Shown here: positions 52,352 through 60,644 of the stretch, piece after piece
Layout: each line of letters starts with the position of its first letter
Numbering within the stretch: the stretch's first letter is position 1
NCBI GenBank assembly: GCA_028287285.1
Contig: JAQBPY010000073.1
Span: forward strand, 1 to 64,000
Direction: 5' to 3'
From: Gemmatimonadota bacterium
Lineage (GTDB): Bacteria; Gemmatimonadota; Gemmatimonadetes; Gemmatimonadales; Gemmatimonadaceae
Length of the DNA stretch: 64,000 nt
Program-made: the position numbers and the translations under genes
Notes under the pieces: generated by a model
The model's database searches: none
What the model saw: only the letters and a program-made list of their open reading frames with translations
What the model was told of the DNA's origin: nothing

Positions 52352-53401
52352 TTATGACAGTGACGCGAGATCGATGACGAACCGGTACTTCACGTCGCTC
52401 TTGAGCATGCGCTCGTAAGCGCCATTGATCTCCTTCATCTGAATCACCTCGATCTCCGACACGATGCCATGCTCGGCGCAGAAGTCGAGCATCTCCTGCG
52501 TTTCCTTGATGCCGCCAATGAGCGAGCCAGCGAGCGAGCGCCGCTTCATGATCAGGTTGAAGACAGTCGGCGACGGATGCGGCGTAGGCGGAGCGCCAAC
52601 GAGCGTCATCACGCCATCGCGGGCGAGCAGCGAGAGATACACATCGAGATTGTGTGGCGCCGATACCGTATCGATGATGAAGTCGAGGCTGTTGGCCTTC
52701 GCCGCCATGGCATCGGGATCGGTGGAGATCACCACTTCATCAGCGCCCAGCTTGAGCCCATCGTCGCGCTTATTGGCCGACGTGGTGAACAGCGTTACGT
52801 GCGCACCAAGGGCATGCGCGAGCTTTACGCCCATGTGGCCGAGTCCACCAAGACCGACGATCCCCACGCGCGACCCCTTGCCAACGTTCCAGTGACGAAG
52901 CGGTGACCATGTCGTGATGCCGGCGCACAACAGCGGCGCCGCACCGGCGGGATCGAGCTTGTCCGAGATGTGGAGCACGAACTTTTCGTCGACCACGATG
53001 GCCTTGGAGTAGCCGCCAAACGTATAGCCGCCCGTGTGCTTGTCGGGAGCGTTGTACGTACCCACCATGCCCGACTCGCAATACTGCTCGAGGCCATCGG
53101 CACAGCTCGCGCAGTGCTGGCAGGAATCGACCATGCATCCCACGCCGACCGTTTCGCCCACGACAAAGCCCTTGACGTCACTTCCAACCGCGACGACTCG
53201 GCCAACGATTTCATGGCCAGGAACGCACGGATACAGCGTGCCGGGCCATTCGCTTCGTGCCGTGTGGAGATCCGAGTGGCAGACGCCACAAAAGAGGATC
53301 TCGATGTGCACGTCACTGGCGGTGGGCTCACGCCGAGCGATGGTGGATGGACCGAGTGGCGCGGTGGCGCTGGGGGCTGCGTAGGCGAGGGTGTTTATCA
53401 T
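52352..53401 (-). CDS. Zinc-dependent alcohol dehydrogenase, NADP-type (YahK/AdhC-like)
   Basis: 349 aa. Catalytic zinc ligands Cys38 ('CGVCHSD') with His63-Glu64 in 'VPGHEIVG', four structural Cys in 'CQHCASCADGLEQYC', and the dinucleotide site 'GIVGLGGLGHMGVKLA'. The 'YTFGGYSKAIVVDE' stretch is typical of the cinnamyl-alcohol-dehydrogenase-like YahK group, which reduces aldehydes with NADPH. All key residues are intact. It stands alone, divergent from the 53499 operon. Confidence 0.95.
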   Translation of the reverse strand: MINTLAYAAPSATAPLGPSTIARREPTASDVHIEILFCGVCHSDLHTARSEWPGTLYPCVPGHEIVGRVVAVGSDVKGFVVGETVGVGCMVDSCQHCASCADGLEQYCESGMVGTYNAPDKHTGGYTFGGYSKAIVVDEKFVLHISDKLDPAGAAPLLCAGITTWSPLRHWNVGKGSRVGIVGLGGLGHMGVKLAHALGAHVTLFTTSANKRDDGLKLGADEVVISTDPDAMAAKANSLDFIIDTVSAPHNLDVYLSLLARDGVMTLVGAPPTPHPSPTVFNLIMKRRSLAGSLIGGIKETQEMLDFCAEHGIVSEIEVIQMKEINGAYERMLKSDVKYRFVIDLASLS

Positions 53402-53498
53402 GGTGCGAAGTTAATCCATGCAACCGCCATTCGTTCCCGAAATTCTGGCGTTTCAGCCGAGCCCGCCCCATACTCACGGTCTTCACTCGGAGATCAAC

Positions 53499-54380
53499 AT
53501 GCCCCTGCATCGCCTGCTGCTGGCCATCGTTTTATTCGTGGGGCTGAGTGACAAGCTCTGCGCGCAGGACACAGCGCGCACGGCGAACCTCACAGTCACG
53601 CCCGTGGGACGCCTAACGCAGCTTTCCCTGCGCGATGGGTCCACGCTCAACGGCCGCGTCCTGGAAGTCACCCCCGGCACAGTGCGCTTCGAGTCTTCCA
53701 TTGGGGAGACCACCATTTCGCGCGCCAACATCGTGTCCGTCAGGCAGGTGGATCCCGAGTCCGTTCATGAGGGCGAGGTCTGGCCGGAAGATCCCAGCCG
53801 AACGCGGCTGTTCTTTGCACCAACGGGCCGCACCATGCGCGCCGGCGAATATTACTTCTCCGACGTCTTCATTTTTCTGCCGAGCGGGCAGGTGGGAGTC
53901 ACTGATCGCATTACGCTGGGTGGCGGCATGTCGCTCATTCCGGGCCTCGGCGTGGACGAACAGCTGTTCTACCTCACGCCCAAGGTTGGCCTCTATGCGA
54001 GCGACAACGTACACGTGGCCATTGGTGCACTCGTCGCGAGCGCCCGGAATCTTCTCGACGTCGGACCGGCGGGCATAGGCTATGGCGTGGCGACATTTGG
54101 TGGTGAGAACGCCAGCGTTACCACGGCCGCCGGGGTCGCCTTCGCCAATGGCGAGACGGCATCGTCCACATTGCTGATGATCGGCGGATCCACGCGCGTC
54201 TCACGGAGTCTCGCGTTGGTCACCGAGAATTACCTCGTGACCGGCCATTCGGGCAGCGTCATCTCTGGCGGCGTGCGCGTACTGAGCGATCACATCGCCG
54301 TGGACATTGCGCTCGGCTCCCAGGCAGACCCCGATCACTTTGGGCTCTTTCCGTATCTGTCATTCATCTACCGCTGGTAG
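53499..54380 (+). CDS. Secreted outer-membrane-like protein with SH3-like N-terminal domain
   Basis: 293 aa from the ATG at 53499 (signal MPLHRLLLAIVLFVGLSDKLCAQ), preceded by CGGAGA; the track start at 53418 is not needed. Residues ~35-85 ('LSLRDGSTLNGRVLEVTPGTVRFES') look like a small SH3/LSm-like barrel. The remaining ~190 residues alternate in beta-strand pattern, Gly-rich, ending 'LFPYLSFIYRW' with a terminal aromatic as in barrel proteins. Function unknown. It is the first gene of the operon that continues 3 bp later with the dehydratase. Confidence 0.65.
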   Translation: MPLHRLLLAIVLFVGLSDKLCAQDTARTANLTVTPVGRLTQLSLRDGSTLNGRVLEVTPGTVRFESSIGETTISRANIVSVRQVDPESVHEGEVWPEDPSRTRLFFAPTGRTMRAGEYYFSDVFIFLPSGQVGVTDRITLGGGMSLIPGLGVDEQLFYLTPKVGLYASDNVHVAIGALVASARNLLDVGPAGIGYGVATFGGENASVTTAAGVAFANGETASSTLLMIGGSTRVSRSLALVTENYLVTGHSGSVISGGVRVLSDHIAVDIALGSQADPDHFGLFPYLSFIYRW

Positions 54381-54383
54381 CCA

Positions 54384-55337
54384 ATGGAGCTCACCGCGCC
54401 CACGCTCGATGCCGTTCACGCCGCGCGTGCACGGATTACCGGCATTGCGCTTCGCACACCTCTTGTTCGGTTGCAGTACGGCACCGGCGACGTGTGGCTC
54501 AAGCTCGAGAATCTCCAGCCCATTGGCTCGTTCAAGCTCCGTGGTGCCGCTAACGCAATGGCACTCGCCGGCGTAGAAGCAATGCGTAGTGGTGTTTACA
54601 CCGCGAGCGCCGGCAACATGGCGCAAGGCGTCGCGTGGTGCGCCCGTGAGCTGGGCGTCCGCTGCCGCGTCGTCGTCCCCGAACATGCACCCAACGCCAA
54701 GACGGACGCCATCGGGCGCCTCGGCAGTGAAGTCATTCGTGTTCCCTTCGACGTCTGGTGGAAGACACTTGTCGACCATGGCTATCCGGGAATGGAGGGC
54801 GTGTTCGTCCACCCATTCGCCGACGATGCCGTCATGGCCGGCAATGGCACCATCGCCCTGGAAATCTTCGAGGACATCGGCGACGTCAATACGATCGTGG
54901 TGCCCTACGGCGGCGGCGGGCTCGCCTGCGGCATTGCTGCCGCGGCGCGCGCGCTGAGTCCCGCCACAAAGGTGTATGCCGTCGAGGCAGAAACGGCGGC
55001 GCCACTCACCGCATCGCTTGGCGCGGGAGCTCCCACTCCGGTCACGCGTACACAAACGTTCATAGACGGCATGGGAAGCGGCGCGGTGTTCGGCGAGATG
55101 TGGCCGCTCGTCCAGTCGCTGCTCGCAGGCACGGTTGTCGTCAGCGTGGCGCAGGTCGCGTCGGCCGTAAAGCTGCTTGCGGAACGCGCTCGCGTAGTGG
55201 CAGAGGGCGCTGGAGCTGCGGCCGTTGCGGCTGCCCTGGGCGGAGCGCTGGAGGGCCAGCGCGTTGTGTGCATCGTGAGCGGGGGAAACATCGATCTCGA
55301 TACGCTGTCCCGCATTCTCACGGATCAATTGCCATAG
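54384..55337 (+). CDS. Threonine/serine dehydratase-family PLP enzyme
   Basis: 317 aa. The PLP Lys51 is in 'PIGSFKLRGAAN', the substrate-binding 'TASAGNMAQGVA' and phosphate-binding 'PYGGGGLACGIA' loops are present, and the C-terminus has 'IVSGGNID'. The enzyme is short, without the C-terminal regulatory ACT domain of IlvA, so it is of the catabolic TdcB or serine racemase type. The reaction would convert Thr or Ser to a 2-oxo acid, or racemise Ser. It starts 3 bp after the previous stop and is followed by a metallopeptidase and an ATP-grasp gene. Confidence 0.9.
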   Translation: MELTAPTLDAVHAARARITGIALRTPLVRLQYGTGDVWLKLENLQPIGSFKLRGAANAMALAGVEAMRSGVYTASAGNMAQGVAWCARELGVRCRVVVPEHAPNAKTDAIGRLGSEVIRVPFDVWWKTLVDHGYPGMEGVFVHPFADDAVMAGNGTIALEIFEDIGDVNTIVVPYGGGGLACGIAAAARALSPATKVYAVEAETAAPLTASLGAGAPTPVTRTQTFIDGMGSGAVFGEMWPLVQSLLAGTVVVSVAQVASAVKLLAERARVVAEGAGAAAVAAALGGALEGQRVVCIVSGGNIDLDTLSRILTDQLP

Positions 55338-55369
55338 CGCAGTTCGAGCGAGCTCATCACTGGGATGTC

Positions 55370-56410
55370 GTGCTCGGTACGCGCCTTGCCCGTACCGGTG
55401 TCGTGGAAACTGCCGAATGGGAAATCGAGCGCGCACAGCTTTTGGGACGGCGCATCTCGGAGCTTGGGCTCGCGGTTCGGGGCACGCGCGTGGAGCAACT
55501 GACCAGGCGCCTCTACGACGAGCTCGAACGTCGCGGCATCGTATTTCGCCCCCCGGTCTACCTCAGCGACGAGTGGGGCTGCCCGGACGGAACGCCCATC
55601 ATCGGCGTTCCGTTTTACCTCGCTGACGAGCGCCTCGAGCGCATCGAAGCCGAGCATGCAGGTTCCATCGAGAGTAACGACGAAGCGATGCGGTATCTTC
55701 GTCACGAAGCCGGCCACGCGCTCAACTACGCCTTTAAAGTTCACGCGCGCAAAGAGTTCGCGTCGCTGTTCGGTGACTATGCGCGTCCGTATCGCGACCA
55801 CTACCCCGCCAATCCGTTGTCCCGCGCCTATGTGAGACACATTCTGGGATGGTATGCGCAGAAACATCCCGATGAGGATTTCGCCGAGACGTTCGCGGTG
55901 TGGATGACTCCCGACCTCGACTGGAAGACGGAGTATGCCGGCTGGCCAGCGCTTGCGAAGCTCCAATGGCTCGATGCGCTCATGCAGGACATCGGCACGC
56001 GGCAACTCGACAGTCCGGAAATCACGGAAGACGACATACCCGTGGAAGCAATGACCTGGACGCTCGCCGAACATTACGACGACGATGAGCTACTTGAGGT
56101 TGGCGACGGACGACAATTCGATGGTGATCTCCGGAGAATTTTTGCCTCCGCGCTGGTGGCGCCCGACGGTGCGCTCGCCGTTGCCTTTCTTGCCGCGCAC
56201 GAAGGCGAGCTCGTGGCGCGCATCTCGTACTGGGCCGGTGTAGGTCCGGCCACTGTCCGCTCGCTTCTCCGGGCGCTGCGGTCACGGGCCGGACTGCTCG
56301 AGCTTCGTGTGGCCGGTCTCGATGCAACATCGCTCATCGAGCTCACGGCTTTCGGCACGGCGGTCCTGCTCCACTGGCGATACACTCACTCCCTTTCTCA
56401 GGATACATGA
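55370..56410 (+). CDS. Putative zinc-binding metallopeptidase (HEAGH)
   Basis: 346 aa if the GTG at 55370 is used; a GTG at 55403 is another option, and the track frame extends antisense-like into the dehydratase gene. The zinc motif HExxH is 'LRHEAGHALNYAF' (His112, Glu113, His116), and a third ligand probably comes from 'DEDFAETFAVW' (~173). 'LSDEWGCPDGTPIIGVPFYLA' also matches the uncharacterised putative zinc-binding metallopeptidase family I remember. No signal peptide, so it is cytoplasmic. The last ~120 residues are extra, with no recognised domain. The stop overlaps the ATP-grasp start (ATGA). Confidence 0.8.
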   Translation: MLGTRLARTGVVETAEWEIERAQLLGRRISELGLAVRGTRVEQLTRRLYDELERRGIVFRPPVYLSDEWGCPDGTPIIGVPFYLADERLERIEAEHAGSIESNDEAMRYLRHEAGHALNYAFKVHARKEFASLFGDYARPYRDHYPANPLSRAYVRHILGWYAQKHPDEDFAETFAVWMTPDLDWKTEYAGWPALAKLQWLDALMQDIGTRQLDSPEITEDDIPVEAMTWTLAEHYDDDELLEVGDGRQFDGDLRRIFASALVAPDGALAVAFLAAHEGELVARISYWAGVGPATVRSLLRALRSRAGLLELRVAGLDATSLIELTAFGTAVLLHWRYTHSLSQDT

Positions 56411-57399
56411 AGGTCGCAATCCTGCACGGCGCCGAAGATCCGGATGCACTGGATCCTGTGTTTCCGCAAATCGAAGCGGCATTGCGCGTACTCGAGCACG
56501 AGCCCACACGGATTGCCGTGGACGCCGATGTAGTTCCGGTCGTCGACGCGCTCCGGACGCTCGATCCCGCCATCGTGTTCAACCTCACCGAATCCTTCGA
56601 CGGAAAAAGCGCGCTGGACTCCAACCTCGCGGCGCTGCTCAACCTCCTCGGCCTCCGCTACACGGGTTCCAGTCCCGCGGGGTTGATGATGTCGGGCGAC
56701 AAGAGCCTCACGAAGAAGGTGCTCAGCTTTCACGAGATCCTCACACCGCAGTTCGCCACGATCTTTCGCGGTGCCCTCGATCACGTGGGTGATCTTTCCT
56801 TTCCCCTGATCGTCAAGCCGCCGCAGGAAGATGCATCCATCGGCATCACATCCAGGAGCGTCGTCCGCGACATCCGGGAGCTGTTGGGTACCATGGACTC
56901 GCTCCAGCGGGAATTTCAATCGCCCGTGCTCGTCGAGGAGTTCATCGAGGGTCGGGAGTTCTACGTCGGCGTGCTGGGCAACGTGGCGCCCATGGCACTT
57001 CCCATCATGGAGCTCGACTTTACCGGCTTTCCCGCCGATCGGCCCAGGGTGGCCAGCTGGGAAGCCAAGTGGGGTGAAGGGGGTAGTGGGGGAATGGGCG
57101 AAACGGGCGCGGAGTTCACGGGCACGAAATCCGTTTTCCCCACGGATATTCCGCCGGAGCTCGCCGAGCGAATGCAGGCCGTGGCAGTGGAGGCGTTCAA
57201 TGCGCTCCGGCTCCGCGACTACGGACGCGTGGACTTTCGTGTGACACCCGATGAGAAGATCTACGTGATCGAAGTGAATCCCAACTGCTACCTCGAGCAG
57301 TCCGCGGAATTTTCACGCGCTGCCGCCGAGGCCGGAATTCCGCACGACGCATTGATCGCACGCATTCTCGAGTTGGCACAGGGCCGATATACACGCTAG
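56407..57399 (+). CDS. ATP-grasp ligase of the D-Ala-D-Ala ligase type
   Basis: 330 aa. The N-terminal domain includes 'FNLTESFDGKSALDSNLAALLNLLGLRYTGSSP', and the ATP-grasp part has 'PLIVKPPQEDASIGI', 'VLVEEFIEGREFYVGVLGN', 'DYGRVDFRVTPDEKIYVIEVNPNC' with the Mg-binding Asp, Glu and Asn. It resembles Ddl, but the phosphate-binding and peptide loop are replaced by a Gly-rich insertion 'WGEGGSGGMGETGAEF'. It may join amino acids or related acids to a peptide. Overlaps the metallopeptidase gene by four bases. Confidence 0.85.
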   Translation: MKVAILHGAEDPDALDPVFPQIEAALRVLEHEPTRIAVDADVVPVVDALRTLDPAIVFNLTESFDGKSALDSNLAALLNLLGLRYTGSSPAGLMMSGDKSLTKKVLSFHEILTPQFATIFRGALDHVGDLSFPLIVKPPQEDASIGITSRSVVRDIRELLGTMDSLQREFQSPVLVEEFIEGREFYVGVLGNVAPMALPIMELDFTGFPADRPRVASWEAKWGEGGSGGMGETGAEFTGTKSVFPTDIPPELAERMQAVAVEAFNALRLRDYGRVDFRVTPDEKIYVIEVNPNCYLEQSAEFSRAAAEAGIPHDALIARILELAQGRYTR

Positions 57400-57440
57400 C
57401 CCATGTAGCGGTAACTGCCCCGAGAGCGCATCTTCGTCGC

Positions 57441-58643
57441 ATGCGCACTCTTCCTGCCCTGTTCTGCATCGCTGCCTCGGCACTCTCGGCACAGGCTCCT
57501 GCCCGCCAGACCGAAGCCGACGCCTACACCCGCTATGAGCTGCTGGCGCCTGGTTCGGCGAAGTTCCGGATCATATATGAGGTTACCGCCACGACAGCCG
57601 GCGCGATCCATTACTTCAATCCCATCAGAAAGGGCAGCATCGCCACGGATGAAAGCGTGAGCGACCGCGCCACGGGCAAGCCGCTTGCTTTCGACGTGGT
57701 CGGTGCCGCCGAGGCTCGGGCTGGTGGTATCCCGGGTCGGGATACCACCCAGACGTACATCCGTGTGACGCTTTCACGTCCCGTGCCGGTGGATGGCGGC
57801 GAAGCACGCGTCCTCATTCTCAAGACGTACGAGGATACGACCAGCTACTTCAGGCGCGGCGACACCATCGTGTTCACCAGGCCACTCGGGATCAAGCGCA
57901 ATGCCGTGGTGCTGCCAAGGGGATACGAGCTTGTGTCGTCGACATTTCCGGCGCAGGTGCTTCAGGAGCCCGATGGCCGCGTGGGAATCAGCTTCTGGAA
58001 TGAGACACCTTCGGAAGCGGCGGTGACGATGCGCGCAGTACCCGTACGCGAGATTGCAGCGGCCACGTCGAGCGTCGCGGCGCGACTCGATGAGCGCGCG
58101 CACCAGAACAGGAAAATCACGTACTACCTGCGCGCTCCTGAAACAGGCGCGTTCGATCTCTACCACGACTACACCGAGTCACGCCCGGGCACGAGCTTCT
58201 ATATCAATGAAGTGCGTGCCGGCAGCAGCGTCTCCAACCCTCGCGCCCGCAACCTCGATACGGGCGAGGAGCTGAAGTTCGAGATCCTCAAGGGTGACGC
58301 GATCACCAGGGCGAACCTTGGCGTCAGGAATGTCACGCCGCAGAGCGAGATCGTCGTCTTTCGTTTTCCGCCTGTCGTTGCGGGCACGTCCACGCGTCTC
58401 CGCATGTACGAGACGTATACGGATACCGCGCGCTACAAGGTCGTGAACGGTGAGTTGATCTGGGACAGGAGCTTTGGCCGGCCGGCGAATTCCGTGGTAC
58501 TGCCTCCGGGATGGATGTTGACCAACAGCTCGATTCCTGCCACGGTAAGTGCGCAGGCTGATGGGCGCGTTCGTCTCGACTTCATCAATCCCCGGCCCGA
58601 TGAGATCGCGGTGCTGATCACGGCGCGGCGGCGGGCTTTGTAA
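57441..58643 (+). CDS. Secreted hypothetical protein with an internal duplication
   Basis: 400 aa with signal MRTLPALFCIAASALSAQ. Two halves of ~185 residues repeat: 'DTTSYFRRGDTIVFTRPLGIKRNAVVLPRGYELVSSTFPA' in the first matches 'DTARYKVVNGELIWDRSFGRPANSVVLPPGWMLTNSSIPA' in the second at equal positions, and 'DGRVGISFWNETPSE' matches 'DGRVRLDFINPRPDE'. Strand-rich, probably two beta-sandwich domains. An M1 peptidase follows 63 bp later, so it may act with it. No family recognised. Confidence 0.7.
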   Translation: MRTLPALFCIAASALSAQAPARQTEADAYTRYELLAPGSAKFRIIYEVTATTAGAIHYFNPIRKGSIATDESVSDRATGKPLAFDVVGAAEARAGGIPGRDTTQTYIRVTLSRPVPVDGGEARVLILKTYEDTTSYFRRGDTIVFTRPLGIKRNAVVLPRGYELVSSTFPAQVLQEPDGRVGISFWNETPSEAAVTMRAVPVREIAAATSSVAARLDERAHQNRKITYYLRAPETGAFDLYHDYTESRPGTSFYINEVRAGSSVSNPRARNLDTGEELKFEILKGDAITRANLGVRNVTPQSEIVVFRFPPVVAGTSTRLRMYETYTDTARYKVVNGELIWDRSFGRPANSVVLPPGWMLTNSSIPATVSAQADGRVRLDFINPRPDEIAVLITARRRAL

Positions 58644-58706
58644 GGTCGTTGGGCAACTACGGCTTTCGCAGTGCAAGGGGCTTTCGACCACCACACATTC
58701 TCGCTC

Positions 58707-60614
58707 ATGAATCGCACTATCCTGATCTCGGCGCTCGCGGCAATCAGTGGCGTGGCGCGTGCTCAAACCGGCGAGCTGACAGTCGCGGACACCTCGCACT
58801 TTCGACGCCTGGATCTTCCAGCGCCCGGCGACGTCCGCAACGGCGCGGGCCGGCCTGGTGCAAAATACTGGCAGCAGCGCGTGGACTACAGGATTACCGC
58901 GACGCTCGACTCCGCGAAGAACGAGCTGCGCGCCAGGGAGACGATTCATTACGAGAATCACTCGCCCGATGCGTTGCCGTACCTGTGGCTGTTCGTCGAG
59001 CAGAACATCTGCGCCCCCACGAGCATCACGAACGTGCTCAACGCGCCGCCGCTCGTGTTCGGCGAAACGGCATTCGATTTTTCGTGCGGCAATTTTGTCG
59101 GCACGCCAACGCTCGAATCGGCGACCGTGAATGGTGTGGATGCGAAGCGTGCGACGTTCGGCACGACCATGCGCATCGACCTGCCCAGGCCACTCGCGCC
59201 GGGCGCGGCCGTGGAGCTCGCGTTTGCGTGGCGCTTCACCATTCCCGAGCAGGGTGGTGGACGCATGGGGCGCGATGGTGTCCTCGTGGAGATCGCCCAG
59301 TGGTATCCCAGAATGGTCGTATACGACGACGTCCGCGGCTGGAACCACGAGCCGTACATCGGAGCGGGGGAGTTCTATCTCGAGTACGGCAGCTTCGACG
59401 TGTCACTCACGGTACCGGCCAGCTACATCATCGCCGCGACGGGTGAATTGCAGAACGCGTCGAGCGTGCTTACCGCCACGCAGTTGAAGCGCTTGAACAT
59501 TGCGAAGGATTCCACGTGGGCGGTCACGATCATTTCGCGTGAAGAAGCGGGCAGGCCGGCCGTCACACGGCCCGGCAATCATCCTTACACATGGCACTTC
59601 ACGGCAAAGAACGTTCGTGATTTTGCATGGGCTGCGAGCCCTGACTGGATCTGGGAAGCGAGCAACTATGAGGGCATCCGGATCGAGACGCTGTATCGGC
59701 GCGCGGCTGACAAATGGACCGAATCACACAGGATGGCGCGCGGCGCGATCAAGCACTTCAGCGAGCAGTGGTACAGGTACCCATACTCGCACGCCACGAC
59801 GGTAGAGGGCCCGGTGGGCGGGATGGAATATCCCATGCTCACCTTCGTCTCCAACAATACCACCCGTGAGATCCAGCAGTGGGCGCTCGCGCACGAGTTC
59901 GGCCACGAATGGTTTCCCATGATCGTGGGCTCCAACGAGCGTCTCTATCCGTGGATGGATGAGGGCTTCAACACCTTCATCGATCTTGATAACGCGGCGA
60001 GCTACTTCAAGGGTACCGCATACGGCGACACGATCAACGCGAATCCGCTGCACATGGCGGCCGAGCATTCACGGCCCGGCCAGGATCAGCCGTTGATCAC
60101 CAATCCGGTTGAGGTGCGCGACCTGATGTGGGTGGGATACCAGAAGCCGGCGCTCATGCTGCAGACGCTCCGGTATGAAGTGATGGGCAAGGAGCGGTTC
60201 GACGCGGCGTTCCGTGAATACATTCGCGCATGGGCGTACAAGCATCCCACACCGGCCGACTTTTTTCGCATCATGCGTGACGCATCGGGGATGGAGCTGG
60301 ACTGGTTCTGGCGTGATTGGGTCTTCACGACGGCGCGTCTCGATCAGGCCGTGGACGGCATTTCCACGGACAGCACGGGGCATGCGCTGATCGCACTGAG
60401 CAATCGCGGCACGATGGTAATGCCGGCCGAATTGCGCATCACGTACGGCGGCGGAGAGAGCGAGACGATCAGGCTCCCGGTGGACATGTGGAACCTCGGC
60501 TCGCGGTTCATCTATCACGTGCCGTCCAAACGGACCGTGCTTCGCGTCGAGATGGATCCTCGGCAGGTGTTGCCGGATTTCAATCGGTCGAACAATTCCT
60601 GGCCGGCCCGGTAG
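58707..60614 (+). CDS. M1-family zinc metallopeptidase
   Basis: 635 aa from the ATG at 58707 (signal MNRTILISALAAISGVARAQ). The zinc motif 'LAHEFGHEWFPMIVGSNERLYPWMDEGFNTF' gives HExxH (His396 on) and the third ligand Glu in 'MDEGF', the spacing of gluzincins. The exopeptidase-type motif 'VGGMEYPML' (GxMEN variant) is present. A catalytic C-terminal domain and beta-sandwich N-terminal domain fit M1 peptidases. It should cut peptides outside the cytoplasm. Converges with the DUF885 gene, leaving 30 bp. Confidence 0.95.
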   Translation: MNRTILISALAAISGVARAQTGELTVADTSHFRRLDLPAPGDVRNGAGRPGAKYWQQRVDYRITATLDSAKNELRARETIHYENHSPDALPYLWLFVEQNICAPTSITNVLNAPPLVFGETAFDFSCGNFVGTPTLESATVNGVDAKRATFGTTMRIDLPRPLAPGAAVELAFAWRFTIPEQGGGRMGRDGVLVEIAQWYPRMVVYDDVRGWNHEPYIGAGEFYLEYGSFDVSLTVPASYIIAATGELQNASSVLTATQLKRLNIAKDSTWAVTIISREEAGRPAVTRPGNHPYTWHFTAKNVRDFAWAASPDWIWEASNYEGIRIETLYRRAADKWTESHRMARGAIKHFSEQWYRYPYSHATTVEGPVGGMEYPMLTFVSNNTTREIQQWALAHEFGHEWFPMIVGSNERLYPWMDEGFNTFIDLDNAASYFKGTAYGDTINANPLHMAAEHSRPGQDQPLITNPVEVRDLMWVGYQKPALMLQTLRYEVMGKERFDAAFREYIRAWAYKHPTPADFFRIMRDASGMELDWFWRDWVFTTARLDQAVDGISTDSTGHALIALSNRGTMVMPAELRITYGGGESETIRLPVDMWNLGSRFIYHVPSKRTVLRVEMDPRQVLPDFNRSNNSWPAR

Positions 60615-60644
60615 TGCGGGCTGATTGCTCCGCATTCCTGTATT

